A stretch of 64,000 nucleotides of DNA from JBDFMH01 sp047238125 (GCF_047238125.1 NZ_JBDFMH010000001.1:2604001-2668000), one strand, 5' to 3'. Counted from the first letter of the stretch, positions 25,737-35,604 are shown. Made by a program: numbers and translations. The notes: generated by a model from the letters alone, not told the origin.

Positions 25737-27302
25737 ATGACCGACGTTCGCATCCGCCGCGCGCTGCTGTCCGTATCCGACAAGACTGGTCTCGCCGATC
25801 TCGGCCGCGCGCTCGCGTCCCACGGTGTCGAGCTCGTCTCCACCGGCGGCACTGCCACCGCGCTGCGCGAGGCGGGGCTCGATGTGCGTGACGTCTCCGA
25901 TCTCACCGGCTTTCCCGAAATGATGGATGGCCGCGTGAAGACGCTGCATCCCGTCGTCCATGGCGGCCTGCTGGCCGTGCGCGACAACCCGGAGCACCAG
26001 GCCGCGGCGCAGGCGCACGGCATCGGCGCGATCGATCTGGTCGTGGTCAATCTCTATCCGTTCGCCGCCACCGTCGCCCGCGGCGCCTCGCGGGACGAGA
26101 TCATCGAGAATATCGATATCGGCGGCCCGTCGATGGTGCGCTCCGCCGCCAAGAACCATGCCCATGTCGCGATCGTCACCGATCCGGCCGATTATGCGCT
26201 GGTCGCCGCAGGCTCCACCACGCTCGACGATCGCCGCCGGCTCGCCGCCAGGGCCTATGCCGCCACCGCCGAATATGATGCGATGATCGCCAGCTGGTTC
26301 GCCTTCGCCGATCAGGGGGCGATGTTTCCCGAACGGCTCAGCCTGCCGTTCAAGCTCGGCCAGCCGCTGCGCTATGGCGAGAATCCACACCAGCAGGCTG
26401 CGCTCTATCTGCCCGCTTTCGCACCCGGCGGCTTGCTCGCCGATCACCGCCAGGTCCAGGGCAAGGAACTCAGTTACAACAATCTGGCCGATGCCGATGC
26501 CGCGCTCGAACTCGTCTCAGAATTCCGCGATGGCCCGCCCACGGTCGTGATCGTCAAGCATGCCAACCCCTGCGGTGTCGCCAGCGGGGATACGTTGGCA
26601 GAGGCCTATGCGGCGGCGCTGGCATGCGACAGCGTCTCCGCGTTCGGCGGCATCATCGCGGTCAACCGCCCGCTCGACGGGCCGACCGCGGAAGCGATCT
26701 CGGGCATCTTCACCGAAGTCGTCGCCGCGCCGGATGCGGACGAAGCGGCACTCGCGGTATTCGCGAAGAAGAAGAATCTGCGCCTGATCCTCACCGGCCC
26801 GCTGCCCGATCCGAAGCGCGGCGGCCTGATGCTGAAGACGATCGCGGGCGGCGCGCTGCTGCAATCGCGCGACAACGGCGCGCTCGGCGATCTCAAGGTG
26901 GTGACGCAGCGCCAGCCGACCGAGCAGGAACTGACCGATTGCCGCTTCGCCTGGACCGTCGCCAAGCATGTGAAGTCGAACGCGATCGTCTATGCGAAAG
27001 CCGGCAGCACCGCCGGCATCGGCGCCGGCCAGATGAACCGCCTCGAATCCGCGCGCATCGCCGCCTGGAAGGCAAAGGACGCGGCCGAAAAGGCGGGCTG
27101 GGCCGAACCGCGCACGATCGGCTCCGCGGTCGCGTCGGATGCCTTCTTCCCGTTCGCCGATGGCCTGATGGCCGCGGTCGAGGCCGGCGCCACCGCGGTG
27201 ATCCAGCCCGGCGGCTCGATCCGCGACGAAGACGTGATCGCCGCCGCCGACGCCGCCGGCCTGGCGATGGTCTTCACCGGCATGAGGCATTTCAGGCACT
27301 GA
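25737..27302 (+). CDS. purH: Bifunctional AICAR transformylase / IMP cyclohydrolase
   Basis: Last two steps of de novo IMP synthesis. It has 521 residues. The IMP cyclohydrolase (MGS-like) domain begins 'RRALLSVSDKTGLADLGRAL' and includes 'STGGTATALREAG' and 'GRVKTLHPVVHGGLL'. The AICAR transformylase domain follows, with the catalytic 'KHANPCGVASGDTLAEAY' and 'SDAFFPFADGLMAAVEAG'. The ATG at 25737 lies 169 bp after the heparinase gene, past a paired palindrome, so it may have its own promoter. Confidence 0.97.
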   Translation: MTDVRIRRALLSVSDKTGLADLGRALASHGVELVSTGGTATALREAGLDVRDVSDLTGFPEMMDGRVKTLHPVVHGGLLAVRDNPEHQAAAQAHGIGAIDLVVVNLYPFAATVARGASRDEIIENIDIGGPSMVRSAAKNHAHVAIVTDPADYALVAAGSTTLDDRRRLAARAYAATAEYDAMIASWFAFADQGAMFPERLSLPFKLGQPLRYGENPHQQAALYLPAFAPGGLLADHRQVQGKELSYNNLADADAALELVSEFRDGPPTVVIVKHANPCGVASGDTLAEAYAAALACDSVSAFGGIIAVNRPLDGPTAEAISGIFTEVVAAPDADEAALAVFAKKKNLRLILTGPLPDPKRGGLMLKTIAGGALLQSRDNGALGDLKVVTQRQPTEQELTDCRFAWTVAKHVKSNAIVYAKAGSTAGIGAGQMNRLESARIAAWKAKDAAEKAGWAEPRTIGSAVASDAFFPFADGLMAAVEAGATAVIQPGGSIRDEDVIAAADAAGLAMVFTGMRHFRH

Positions 27303-27314
27303 TCGCCCGTCGCC

Positions 27315-27330
27315 CCCTGCGAAGGCAGGG
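27315..27330. repeat. Short palindrome CCCTGC-GAAG-GCAGGG
   Basis: Six-bp stem with a GAAG tetraloop in the 39-bp gap between convergent purH and the flippase gene. It is the same element as at 13521-13538 in opposite orientation and may serve as the shared 3'-end hairpin. Confidence 0.55.
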
Positions 27331-27341
27331 ATTACGCGATG

Positions 27342-28850
27342 TCAGCGCGTGGTCTCTTCGCCGCCCTTCATCTTGAACAGCACCCGGTCTTCATGGGTGA
27401 AGCCCTTGAACCAGATCACCAGGCCATAGCTGCCCAGGATCAGCGGCACGCCCACCGCCAGCTCCACCCATTCATAGCGATCGGGCAGCGAGACGAACGC
27501 ATAGCCGATCAGCGTCGCCGCCGCCGCCGCCCACACCAGCGCCCAGCGCCAGCCCGAAACCGGCGCACCCAGTAGCTGCGACAGCAGACGCGCCTTCATG
27601 ATCGAGGCGAACGCCAATGCGATCGGCAGCGCCACCGCCGGCCCCGCCGCCTGCACCCGCACCGGCCAGCCGAGCGCGCGCGCACCGAGGATGAAGGCGA
27701 AGCTCAGCACCACCTGCAGCGTGATCGTGGCGACAGAGATCATCAGGTTGCGGTGGCGCGCGACATAGACCAGCGCCGCTTCGGATACGACCGCCATCGC
27801 CGCCACCACCTCGGCTGCCAGCAGGAACGCCAGCACGCCGGTGCCGCCCACGAACGCCGGGCCCGCCAACCCCATCACCGCCTCGCCCGGAATCGCCAGG
27901 CTGAGCGCGATGCCCGCCTGCGCGGCGATGATCCAGAAGCCCACCTGGCGCACCTGCCTGGCCACCGCAGCCTTGTTGCCCGCTTCCAGATTCTGCGTGA
28001 TCACCGGGCCCAGGATCGGATCGAAACTGGTCTTCAGCTTCTGCGGCAGCGTCACGATCTGCTGCGCCACCCAGTAGACGCCCACGATCGCGGGCGCGAA
28101 GAACAGGCCCAGGATGAAGCGATCGATGTTGCGCGTGCCCCATTCGATCGCATCCGCCGCCGCCAGCGGCACGTTGCGGCGCGCCACGATGCTCAGCGCG
28201 CGCGGCTGCGGCCGCCAGCCATGCGGCATCCCGTAAGCGCGGATGAACGGGATCAGCGATGCGATCAGCGCCGCCACCAGCGAGATCGCATAGGCCAGGA
28301 TCAGCCCGTCGCGCGGGGTGACGAAATAGAGCGCGCCCGCCGCGATCGAGATCGTCCACGGCTCCACCACCGCGCGCGCCCGCACCGTGGCGGCCACATC
28401 GTGGCGATAGGCCAGCGCCGCCAGCGAGATATCGGACCAGGCGATCGCGAACACGATCAGCGGGATCAGCCGCTCCAGACCGTAGATGCGGCTGTTGGGA
28501 AACATCGCCTGCGGGAAGATGAACAGCAGCAGCGTCGCCAGCAGCGATGCGATCCCGGCCAGCAGCAGCGCATCCCAGACGATGTGATTGTCCGCGCGCC
28601 CGCCTTTCGACAGCATCTGCGCCAGGCCGCGCTTCATCCCCAGCGTCGCCAGCTGCGCCGCGAATTCGATCACCAGGATCGCGAACGCGAACCGGCCCAG
28701 CGCATCCGCGCCATAGAGCCGCCCGGCGATGAACAGGAACGGCACCCGCGCCGCCAGCCGCAGCAGGAAGCCGAAGAAATTGGTGCGCCCGCCCTTGGCC
28801 AGATCCGCGATGTCGCCATCCGCCGCGGCGGGCGCCGCCGCGCCGGTCAA
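27342..28850 (-). CDS. Lipopolysaccharide/polysaccharide flippase, MOP superfamily
   Basis: 502-residue polytopic inner-membrane protein with about 12-14 hydrophobic helices, of the Wzx/oligosaccharide flippase type. Typical pieces are 'NFFGFLLRLAARVPFLFIAGRLYG' at the N-terminus (given here in part) and 'LGMKRGLAQML'. The start is a TTG at 28850 that overlaps the polA stop as TTGA. No glycosyltransferase cluster is adjacent, so the translocated glycan is unknown. The C-terminus 'FKMKGGEETTR' is hydrophilic. Confidence 0.85.
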   Translation of the reverse strand: MTGAAAPAAADGDIADLAKGGRTNFFGFLLRLAARVPFLFIAGRLYGADALGRFAFAILVIEFAAQLATLGMKRGLAQMLSKGGRADNHIVWDALLLAGIASLLATLLLFIFPQAMFPNSRIYGLERLIPLIVFAIAWSDISLAALAYRHDVAATVRARAVVEPWTISIAAGALYFVTPRDGLILAYAISLVAALIASLIPFIRAYGMPHGWRPQPRALSIVARRNVPLAAADAIEWGTRNIDRFILGLFFAPAIVGVYWVAQQIVTLPQKLKTSFDPILGPVITQNLEAGNKAAVARQVRQVGFWIIAAQAGIALSLAIPGEAVMGLAGPAFVGGTGVLAFLLAAEVVAAMAVVSEAALVYVARHRNLMISVATITLQVVLSFAFILGARALGWPVRVQAAGPAVALPIALAFASIMKARLLSQLLGAPVSGWRWALVWAAAAATLIGYAFVSLPDRYEWVELAVGVPLILGSYGLVIWFKGFTHEDRVLFKMKGGEETTR

Positions 28851-31603
28851 TGCGCGGCGCCCCAGCTCTTGCCGGTGCCCACTTCTACGCCCAGCGGCAC
28901 CGTCAGCATCACCGCCGGCTCGGCCGCGCCCGCCATCACGCTGCGTATCACCTCTGTCGCCGCCTCGGCCTGTTCGGGGGCGACTTCGAACACCAGTTCG
29001 TCATGCACCTGCAGCAGCATGCGTACGTCGGGCAGCCCCGCCTCGGCCAGCGCGGGCCGCATCCGCGCCATCGCGCGCTTGATGATGTCGGCGCAGGTGC
29101 CCTGGATCGGCGCGTTGATCGCCTGCCGCTCGGCCGACTGGCGCTCGCTCTGGATCTTGCTGCGGATCCCCGGCAGGTGAAGCTTGCGGCCGAACAGCGT
29201 CGTCACATGGCCCTGTTCGCGCACCTGGGTCAGCGTCTCGGCGATGTAGCGGTTGATGCCTGGGAACCGCTCGAAATAGCGGTCGATCATCGCCTGCGCC
29301 TCGGCCCGCTCCACCGACAGCCGCCCCGCCAGCCCCCAGGCCGAAATGCCGTAGAGGATCGCGAAGTTGATCGTCTTGGCGCGGCCGCGCGTATCGCGGT
29401 TCACCTCGCCGAACAGCTCCATCGCGGTCAGGCTGTGGATGTCGTCGCCATTGGCGAACGCCTCCTTCAGCTGCGGCACGTCGGCCATGTGCGCGGCCAG
29501 CCGCAGCTCGATCTGCGAATAGTCGGCGGAGAGCAGCAGCTTGCCGGGCTCGGCCACGAACGCATCGCGGATTCGCCGGCCGATCTCGGTGCGGATCGGA
29601 ATATTCTGCAGGTTCGGGTCGGTCGAGGACAGCCGCCCGGTCTGCGCCACCGCCAGGCTGAAGCTGGTATGCACGCGGCCCGTGGCGGGGTTGATCTGCT
29701 GCTGCAACGCATCGGTATAGGTGTTCTTCAGCTTGGTCAGCTGCCGCCAGTCCAGCACTTTGGTGGCGATCTCCGCCCCGTCCGCGGCCAGCCGCTCCAG
29801 CTCGGTCACGTCGGTGGACCAGGCGCCCGACTTGCCCTTCTTGCCGCCGGCGTGGCCCAGCGTCTCGAACAGCACCTTGCCCAGCTGCTGCGGGCTGCCG
29901 ATCGTGAACGGGTGGCCGGCCAGTGCGTGGATCTCGCCTTCCAGGCTCGCGATCTGGCCCGCAAACTCGCTCGACAGCCGCGACAATTCCTCGCGGTCGA
30001 CGCGGATCCCGTCCCACTCCATCGCTGCCACCACCGGCACCAGCGGCCGATCGACCAGTTCGTACACGCGGGTCGCCCGCTCCGGGCTCAGCCGCGGCTT
30101 CAGCCGCCGCCACAGCCGCAGCGTCACGTCCGCATCCTCGGCGGCATATTCGGTGGCCCGCTCCAGCGGCACCTTGTCGAAGCTGATCTGGCTCTTGCCG
30201 GTGCCGCACACCGTCTTGAATTCGATGCAGGCATGATCGAGGTGGCGCTTGGCCAGCTCGTCCATGCCGTGCCCGCCCAGCCCCGCATCCAGATCGTAGC
30301 TCAGCAGCATCGTATCGTCGTAACCCTCGATCTCGATGCCGTTCTTGCGCATCATGATCAGGTCGTACTTCAGGTTCTGGCCGATCTTCAGGATCGAAGG
30401 ATCCTCCAGCAGCGGCTTCAGCTTCCCCAGCACCAAGTCGCGCGGCAGCTGCGCCGGCGCTTCGGAAAGCAGCCCGTCGCCACCATGGCCGATCGGCACG
30501 TAGCAGGCCTTGCCCACCGCATGCGCCAGGCTCACGCCCACCAGCGTCGCGCGCACGCAATCCTTGTTGTCGGTCTCGGTATCGAACGCCACTAACCCGG
30601 CGGCAAACGCATCCGCGATCCAGCGGTCGAGCGCGTCCTCGCTCACCACCGTCTCATAATCCTTGTGCACGATCGGCGGCTCGTCGATCGGCACCGGCGT
30701 GGCATCCGGCAGCGCGCGCGACGCGGCCGAGGCATGGCCCCCCGTCACCTTAGCCAGCAGCGACTTGAAGCCCTGCTCTTCCAGGAAGGCGCGCAGCGGC
30801 TCGGGCGGCAGCCCCTTCAGCGCCAGATCCTCCAGCGGTTCGGGCAGCGCGACATCGCACACCAGCTCCACCAGCCGGCGCGACAGCCTGGCATTGTCCG
30901 CGTGGTCGATCAGCGACTGGCGCAGCTTGGGCTTCTTGATGCTGTCGGCCGCGGCCAGCACGCTTTCCAGATCGCCATATTCCTGGATCAGCGCGCTCGC
31001 GGTCTTCGGGCCGATCCCCGGCACGCCCGGCACATTGTCCACCGCATCGCCCATCAGCGCCAGTACGTCGCCCAGCCGCTCCGGCCCCACGCCGAACTTC
31101 TCGATCACATACTCCGCACCCAGCCGGCGGTTGTTCATCGTGTCCAGCATGTCGAGCCCGGGCTCGATCAGCTGCATCAGATCCTTGTCGGAACTGACGA
31201 TCGTCACCTTCCAGCCTTCGCGCAGCGCGGCTTTGGCATAGCAGGCGATGATGTCGTCCGCCTCCAGCCCCTCGGTCTCGATGCAGGGCACCGAAAAGGC
31301 GCGCGTGGCATCGCGGATCAGCGGGAATTGCGGCACCAGCTCGGGCGGCGGCGGCGGCCGGTGCGCCTTGTACTGATCGTACATCTCGTTGCGGAACGTC
31401 TTCGACGATGCATCGAAGATCACCGCCAGATGGGTCGGCCCGTCGCTCTTGTGCAGATCGTCGACCAGCTTCCACAACATGGTGGTGAAGCCATAGACCG
31501 CGCCGGCGTTGATCCCGTGCCGGTTGGTCAGCGGCGGCAGCCGGTGGAAGGCGCGGAAGATATAGCCCGAACCGTCGACGAGATAGAGATGATTGTCGGC
31601 CAT
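28847..31603 (-). CDS. polA: DNA polymerase I
   Basis: Repair and Okazaki-fragment polymerase of 918 residues. The N-terminal 5' nuclease starts 'MADNHLYLVDGSGYIFRAFH'. The 3'-5' exonuclease domain has the DED start 'VAFDTETDNKD'. Polymerase motifs A, B and C are 'SADYSQIELRLAAHM', 'KTINFAILYGISAWGL' and 'QVHDELVFEV'. I chose the ATG at 31603; an ATG at 31612 adds three residues. The frame stays open upstream over the divergent hydrolase gene, but that is not coding. The stop overlaps the flippase TTG. Confidence 0.97.
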   Translation of the reverse strand: MADNHLYLVDGSGYIFRAFHRLPPLTNRHGINAGAVYGFTTMLWKLVDDLHKSDGPTHLAVIFDASSKTFRNEMYDQYKAHRPPPPPELVPQFPLIRDATRAFSVPCIETEGLEADDIIACYAKAALREGWKVTIVSSDKDLMQLIEPGLDMLDTMNNRRLGAEYVIEKFGVGPERLGDVLALMGDAVDNVPGVPGIGPKTASALIQEYGDLESVLAAADSIKKPKLRQSLIDHADNARLSRRLVELVCDVALPEPLEDLALKGLPPEPLRAFLEEQGFKSLLAKVTGGHASAASRALPDATPVPIDEPPIVHKDYETVVSEDALDRWIADAFAAGLVAFDTETDNKDCVRATLVGVSLAHAVGKACYVPIGHGGDGLLSEAPAQLPRDLVLGKLKPLLEDPSILKIGQNLKYDLIMMRKNGIEIEGYDDTMLLSYDLDAGLGGHGMDELAKRHLDHACIEFKTVCGTGKSQISFDKVPLERATEYAAEDADVTLRLWRRLKPRLSPERATRVYELVDRPLVPVVAAMEWDGIRVDREELSRLSSEFAGQIASLEGEIHALAGHPFTIGSPQQLGKVLFETLGHAGGKKGKSGAWSTDVTELERLAADGAEIATKVLDWRQLTKLKNTYTDALQQQINPATGRVHTSFSLAVAQTGRLSSTDPNLQNIPIRTEIGRRIRDAFVAEPGKLLLSADYSQIELRLAAHMADVPQLKEAFANGDDIHSLTAMELFGEVNRDTRGRAKTINFAILYGISAWGLAGRLSVERAEAQAMIDRYFERFPGINRYIAETLTQVREQGHVTTLFGRKLHLPGIRSKIQSERQSAERQAINAPIQGTCADIIKRAMARMRPALAEAGLPDVRMLLQVHDELVFEVAPEQAEAATEVIRSVMAGAAEPAVMLTVPLGVEVGTGKSWGAAH

Positions 31604-31715
31604 GAGGGGCATGGCTCTAGCAAGCGGGCGATTGCTTGGCGAGGCATGTCGGCCCCGGCGCATCGCTGCCGAAACCGCTGTCCTACAGGGTGGCCGATCG
31701 GGTAAAGTCGGCGGC

Positions 31716-32678
31716 ATGACGATCCTTCCCGCATCCGCCCCCGTCGCCGCCCGCTCCGCCATCGCACGCCGCATTCTCGCGCGCGTGCAACGGTGTGAAC
31801 TTCGTCTCATTTCGGGACTTTGCCTGCTGATCATGGCGCTACTGGCCGCGTTCGCCCCGGCCGCTGCCGCCCCGTTCGAATCGGATCGCATCGCGGTCAC
31901 GGTCGAGGGCAAGGGGCCGGACGTGATCCTGATCCCCGGGCTCACCTCCTCGCCGCTGGCGTGGAGCATGACCACGCCGAAGCTGCCCGGCTATCGCTAT
32001 CATCTGGTGCAGGTGAAAGGGTTTGCCGGCACGCCCGTCGCCGGCAATGCCGCCGGCCCGCTGCTCGCGCCGCTGGCGGACGAGATTGCGCGCTACGTTT
32101 CCGCGGAGAAGCTGAAGGCGCCCGCCGTCGTCGGCCATTCGATGGGCGGATCGGTCGGCCTGATCCTGGCCGCGCGCCACCCGCAGGCCGTGTCGAAGCT
32201 GATGGTCGTCGATATGCTGCCGTTCATGGGCGCGATCTACGGCCCGCCCGGCACCACGGCCGAAAGCGTCGTTCCGATCGCCGATGCCATCACCCAGCGG
32301 ATGGAAGCCGCCACCCCGGCCGAACGCGAACAGGCGATGACGGCGATGACGGGCAGCATGGTCGCCAACGAAGCGATGCGGCCGAAAGTCGTCGCGCAGG
32401 CACTCGCCTCGGACCGGGCGCTCACCACCCGCACCTTCCGCGAATTGATCGTCACCGATCTGCGCCCCGAGCTTGCGAAGATCGCGGCGCCCACCACGGT
32501 GCTCTATGTGACGCCGAAGGGCGCCCCCGTCAGCGATGCGCAGATGGACGGCTATTACGCGGCATCCTTCGCCACTCTGAAAGGCGCAAAGCTCGTCCGC
32601 GTGCCCGCCAGCGCCCACTTCATCATGTTCGACAATCCGGACTTCTTCCGCGAACGGCTCAAGGCGTTCCTGAAGTAG
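31716..32678 (+). CDS. Secreted alpha/beta hydrolase
   Basis: Alpha/beta hydrolase of about 320 residues with an N-terminal export signal ('LRLISGLCLLIMALLAAFAP' then 'AAAAP'). The oxyanion region is 'LIPGLTSSPLAWSM', the nucleophile elbow is 'VVGHSMGGSVGL', and the catalytic His is in 'ASAHFIMFDNPDFF'. Start alternatives are ATG 31716, GTG 31785 and ATG 31833; the second gives a more standard signal-peptide length. It is divergent from polA by 112 bp. Substrate cannot be predicted. Confidence 0.82.
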   Translation: MTILPASAPVAARSAIARRILARVQRCELRLISGLCLLIMALLAAFAPAAAAPFESDRIAVTVEGKGPDVILIPGLTSSPLAWSMTTPKLPGYRYHLVQVKGFAGTPVAGNAAGPLLAPLADEIARYVSAEKLKAPAVVGHSMGGSVGLILAARHPQAVSKLMVVDMLPFMGAIYGPPGTTAESVVPIADAITQRMEAATPAEREQAMTAMTGSMVANEAMRPKVVAQALASDRALTTRTFRELIVTDLRPELAKIAAPTTVLYVTPKGAPVSDAQMDGYYAASFATLKGAKLVRVPASAHFIMFDNPDFFRERLKAFLK

Positions 32679-32692
32679 CTTCGCTCACCCGT

Positions 32693-32715
32693 CATCCCGG
32701 ACTTGATCCGGGATC
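32693..32715. repeat. Palindrome ATCCCGGA-CTTGA-TCCGGGAT
   Basis: Eight-bp stem with a 5-nt loop in the 124-bp gap between convergent hydrolase and nadB genes. It matches the GTCATCCCGGACTTGATCCGGGAT element that I know as widespread in Alphaproteobacteria, and it shares the ATCCCGG core with 25576-25655. Confidence 0.65.
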
Positions 32716-32802
32716 CACCTTCTTCCTCTCCGAACCGAACGCAAATGGCTGCCGGGTCGCGGGAAAGCACCGCTCTTTCTCATCGCGAACGATGACCCTC
32801 GC

Positions 32803-34389
32803 TCACGGCGCCAGCACCGTATCCTGCGCCTTGGCCAGCGTCTTAGGATAGTCCGCCGTGTAATGCAGCCCGCGGCTTTCCTTGCGGTGCAGCGCGCAAC
32901 GCACGATCAGGTCCGCCACCTCGATCAGGTTGCGCAGCTCGATCAGGTCGGCGGTCACGCGGAAATTGCCGTAATAGTCGGCCACCTCCTGCCGCAGCAG
33001 CGCGATCCGGTGGGCGGCGCGCTCCAGCCGCTTGGTGGTGCGCACGATGCCGACATAATCCCACATGAACCGGCGGATCTCGCGCCAGTTGTGCTGCACG
33101 ATCACTTCCTCGTCCGAATCGGTCACGCGGCTGGCGTCCCACTCGCGGATCGGCTGCGGTTCCGGCAGCGCATCCCGGTTCGCCAGGATGTGCGCCGCCG
33201 CCGCCTCGCCGAACACGAAGCATTCGAGCAGCGAGTTCGACGCCAGCCGGTTCGCCCCGTGCAGCCCGCTTTCGGTGCATTCTCCCGCGGCATACAGGCC
33301 GGGCAGGTCGGTGCGCCCGTCCAGATCGATCACGATGCCGCCGCAGGTATAATGCTGCGCCGGCACCACCGGGATCGGGCCGGTGGTCATGTCGATCCCC
33401 AGCCCGATCAGCTTCTCGTATATGTTGGGGAAATGGCCGCGCACGAAGTCCGCCGGCATATGGCTGATGTCGAGATGCACATAATCGAGGCCGTAGCGCT
33501 TGATCTCGGAATCGATCGCCCGGGCCACCACGTCGCGCGGCGCCAGCTCCAGCCGCTCGTCGTAGAACTGCATGAAGCGCGTGCCCGTGGCGGGGTTGAT
33601 CAGGTGCCCGCCCTCACCGCGCACCGCCTCGGTGATCAGGAAGTTCTTGACCTCCAGATTGTAAAGGCAGGTCGGGTGGAACTGCATGAATTCCATGTTC
33701 GAAACACGGCAGCCCGCGCGCCACGCCATCGCGATCCCGTCCCCGGTCGCGCCGCGCGGCGCAGTCGAATAGAGATAGGTACGGCCGGCCCCGCCCGTTG
33801 CCAGGACAGTGGCGCGCGCTGTGAACAGCTCCACCTTCCCCGTCGCGCGGTCCAGCGCATAGGCGCCCCAGACATGGCCCTCGCCCGAATAGCGCTTGCC
33901 GTGCCGTCCGGTGACGAGATCGACTGCGGCGTGATCGGGGATCAGCGTGATGTTGGGGTTGGCCGCCGCCGCCCGCTCCAGCGCCTGCTGCACCGCCCAG
34001 CCGGTGGCATCGTCGACATGCACGATCCGGCGGTGGCTGTGCCCGCCCTCGCGTGTCAGATGGAGAACGCCTTCGTCGGTGTTGAACGGCACCCCCAGCT
34101 CGCCAAGCCGCGCGATCGCATCGGGCGCGCGACCGACCACGAACTCGACCGTCTCGCGGTCGTTCAGCCCCGCGCCGGCCACCATAGTATCCTCGACATG
34201 GCTGGCGAATGTGTCGCCCGGCTCCAGCACTGCGGCGATGCCGCCCTGCGCCCACGCCGTCGATCCGTCGGACAAGGCCCCCTTGGCGATCACGCCCACC
34301 TTCAGGTGCGGCGCGAGATTGATCGCCGCGGTCAGCCCGGCCGCGCCGGATCCGATGATCAGCACATCGAACGAATTGCGATCGGTCAC
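32803..34389 (-). CDS. nadB: L-aspartate oxidase
   Basis: FAD enzyme oxidising L-aspartate to iminoaspartate for NAD synthesis. It has 528 residues. FAD motif 'VLIIGSGAAGLTAAINLAP' is at the N-terminus; the family-specific 'LTREGGHSHRRIVHVDDATG' (residues about 111-130), 'ATGGAGRTYLYST' and 'DLPGLYAAGECTESGLHGANR' follow. The GTG start at 34389 has GAGAG 5 nt upstream. nadA and nadC are not in this window. It lies 21 bp downstream of an ABC ATPase gene on the same strand. Confidence 0.95.
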   Translation of the reverse strand: MTDRNSFDVLIIGSGAAGLTAAINLAPHLKVGVIAKGALSDGSTAWAQGGIAAVLEPGDTFASHVEDTMVAGAGLNDRETVEFVVGRAPDAIARLGELGVPFNTDEGVLHLTREGGHSHRRIVHVDDATGWAVQQALERAAAANPNITLIPDHAAVDLVTGRHGKRYSGEGHVWGAYALDRATGKVELFTARATVLATGGAGRTYLYSTAPRGATGDGIAMAWRAGCRVSNMEFMQFHPTCLYNLEVKNFLITEAVRGEGGHLINPATGTRFMQFYDERLELAPRDVVARAIDSEIKRYGLDYVHLDISHMPADFVRGHFPNIYEKLIGLGIDMTTGPIPVVPAQHYTCGGIVIDLDGRTDLPGLYAAGECTESGLHGANRLASNSLLECFVFGEAAAAHILANRDALPEPQPIREWDASRVTDSDEEVIVQHNWREIRRFMWDYVGIVRTTKRLERAAHRIALLRQEVADYYGNFRVTADLIELRNLIEVADLIVRCALHRKESRGLHYTADYPKTLAKAQDTVLAP

Positions 34390-34410
34390 CGCTGTCTCTC
34401 CGGATCGCGA

Positions 34411-35343
34411 TCAGGCAGCGGCGCGGGTGAGGCTGAGGAACACGTCTTCCAGGTCGGCCTCACGTGTCGAAACGTCGACGATCCCCAGCCCGTCGGCCTG
34501 TACCGCGGCCAGCACCTCACCCGCGTTCACCTTGTCCTTGGAATAGGTGATCACGATCGTGCGCGGCCCGGTCAGCTCGATCTTCTCGAAGCAGGGCGCG
34601 ATCGGCGCGGCCGTCAGGTCGCGATCGACGGTCACTTCCACCGCCTTCTCCTGCGCCTTGGCAATCAGGCTGCGGGTCGGCTCGTTGGTCACCAGCCGGC
34701 CGTGGTTGATGATCGCGATGCGATCGCAAAGCTCCTCGGCCTCCTCCAGATAATGAGTGGTGAGGACGACGGTCACGCCATGCGCGTTCAATTCGCGGAC
34801 ATAGGCCCACAGCTGCTGGCGCAGCTCGATGTCCACGCCCGCGGTCGGCTCGTCGAGCACCAGTACCGGCGGCGCGTGCACCAGCGCCTTGGCAACCAGC
34901 AGCCGGCGCTTCATGCCGCCCGAAAGCGTGCGCGCATAGGCATCGGCCTTGTCGGACAGGTGGACCGCGGCCAGCAGTTCGGCGGTGCGGCGCTTGGCCT
35001 TGGGCACGCCCCACAGGCCGGCCTGGTTGTCCAAGGTCTCGGCCGGCGTGAAGAAAGGATCGAACAATATCTCCTGTGGTACGATCCCGATCGATGCCTT
35101 GGCGTTGCGCGGGTCGCGATCGATGTCGAATCCCCAGATCTCGGCGGTTCCGCTGGTCTTCTTCACCATCCCTGCAAGGATATTGATCAGCGTCGACTTG
35201 CCGGCGCCGTTCGGCCCCAGCAGCCCGAAGATCTGCCCGCGCGGCACGTCGATCGAAACGCCGTCCAGCGCGCGCTTGCCGGTCGCATAGGTCTTGCACA
35301 GATCGGTGATGCGGATCGCGACATCGGCGGGGGTGCTGGTCAT
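34411..35343 (-). CDS. ABC transporter ATP-binding protein
   Basis: Nucleotide-binding subunit of 310 residues. Walker A is 'GPNGAGKS' (43-50), signature 'TLSGGMKRRLLVAKAL' and Walker B 'VLVLDEPTAGVD', and a C-terminal extension follows ('FEKIELTGPRTIVITYSKDK'). This resembles CcmA/DrrA-type exporters and ABC-2 systems. No permease gene sits beside it; the downstream gene is nadB. The partner is therefore encoded elsewhere, or the adjacent genes have been rearranged. Confidence 0.9.
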   Translation of the reverse strand: MTSTPADVAIRITDLCKTYATGKRALDGVSIDVPRGQIFGLLGPNGAGKSTLINILAGMVKKTSGTAEIWGFDIDRDPRNAKASIGIVPQEILFDPFFTPAETLDNQAGLWGVPKAKRRTAELLAAVHLSDKADAYARTLSGGMKRRLLVAKALVHAPPVLVLDEPTAGVDIELRQQLWAYVRELNAHGVTVVLTTHYLEEAEELCDRIAIINHGRLVTNEPTRSLIAKAQEKAVEVTVDRDLTAAPIAPCFEKIELTGPRTIVITYSKDKVNAGEVLAAVQADGLGIVDVSTREADLEDVFLSLTRAAA

Positions 35344-35440
35344 CCGCCCGCTGTAGCGAGCCGCCGGGGCGCACGCAAAGGCGAGTCGTCAACCATGTCC
35401 GGCAAGGATCGCTTCACGCTTCTGCGCGATGCTTTCCGCC

Positions 35441-35572
35441 ATGACCCGCCTGTCCGCCTCCCCCCGTTCGCGCCGCGCGCTCTGCGCCTCGGCCGCGCTC
35501 GCCTTCCTGCTCGCCGGCGTGATGCAGGGCGGTCAGGTCCATGCCACTCCGGTGGTGACCGCCGCCGATTGA
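35441..35572 (+). CDS. Possible 43-residue exported peptide
   Basis: Small open frame starting 'MTRLSASPRSRRAL' with a basic N-terminus and one hydrophobic stretch ('CASAALAFLLAGVMQ'), then 'GGQVHATPVVTAAD'. It looks like a signal peptide with a short tail. It lies between the divergent ABC ATPase gene and a zinc-finger gene on the same strand, 32 bp upstream of the latter. No strong Shine-Dalgarno is visible. I do not recognise a family, so it could be chance. Confidence 0.35.
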   Translation: MTRLSASPRSRRALCASAALAFLLAGVMQGGQVHATPVVTAAD

Positions 35573-35604
35573 TCGCGGGCGGCCCGCTTGCTAGGGCGGA
35601 CGGC

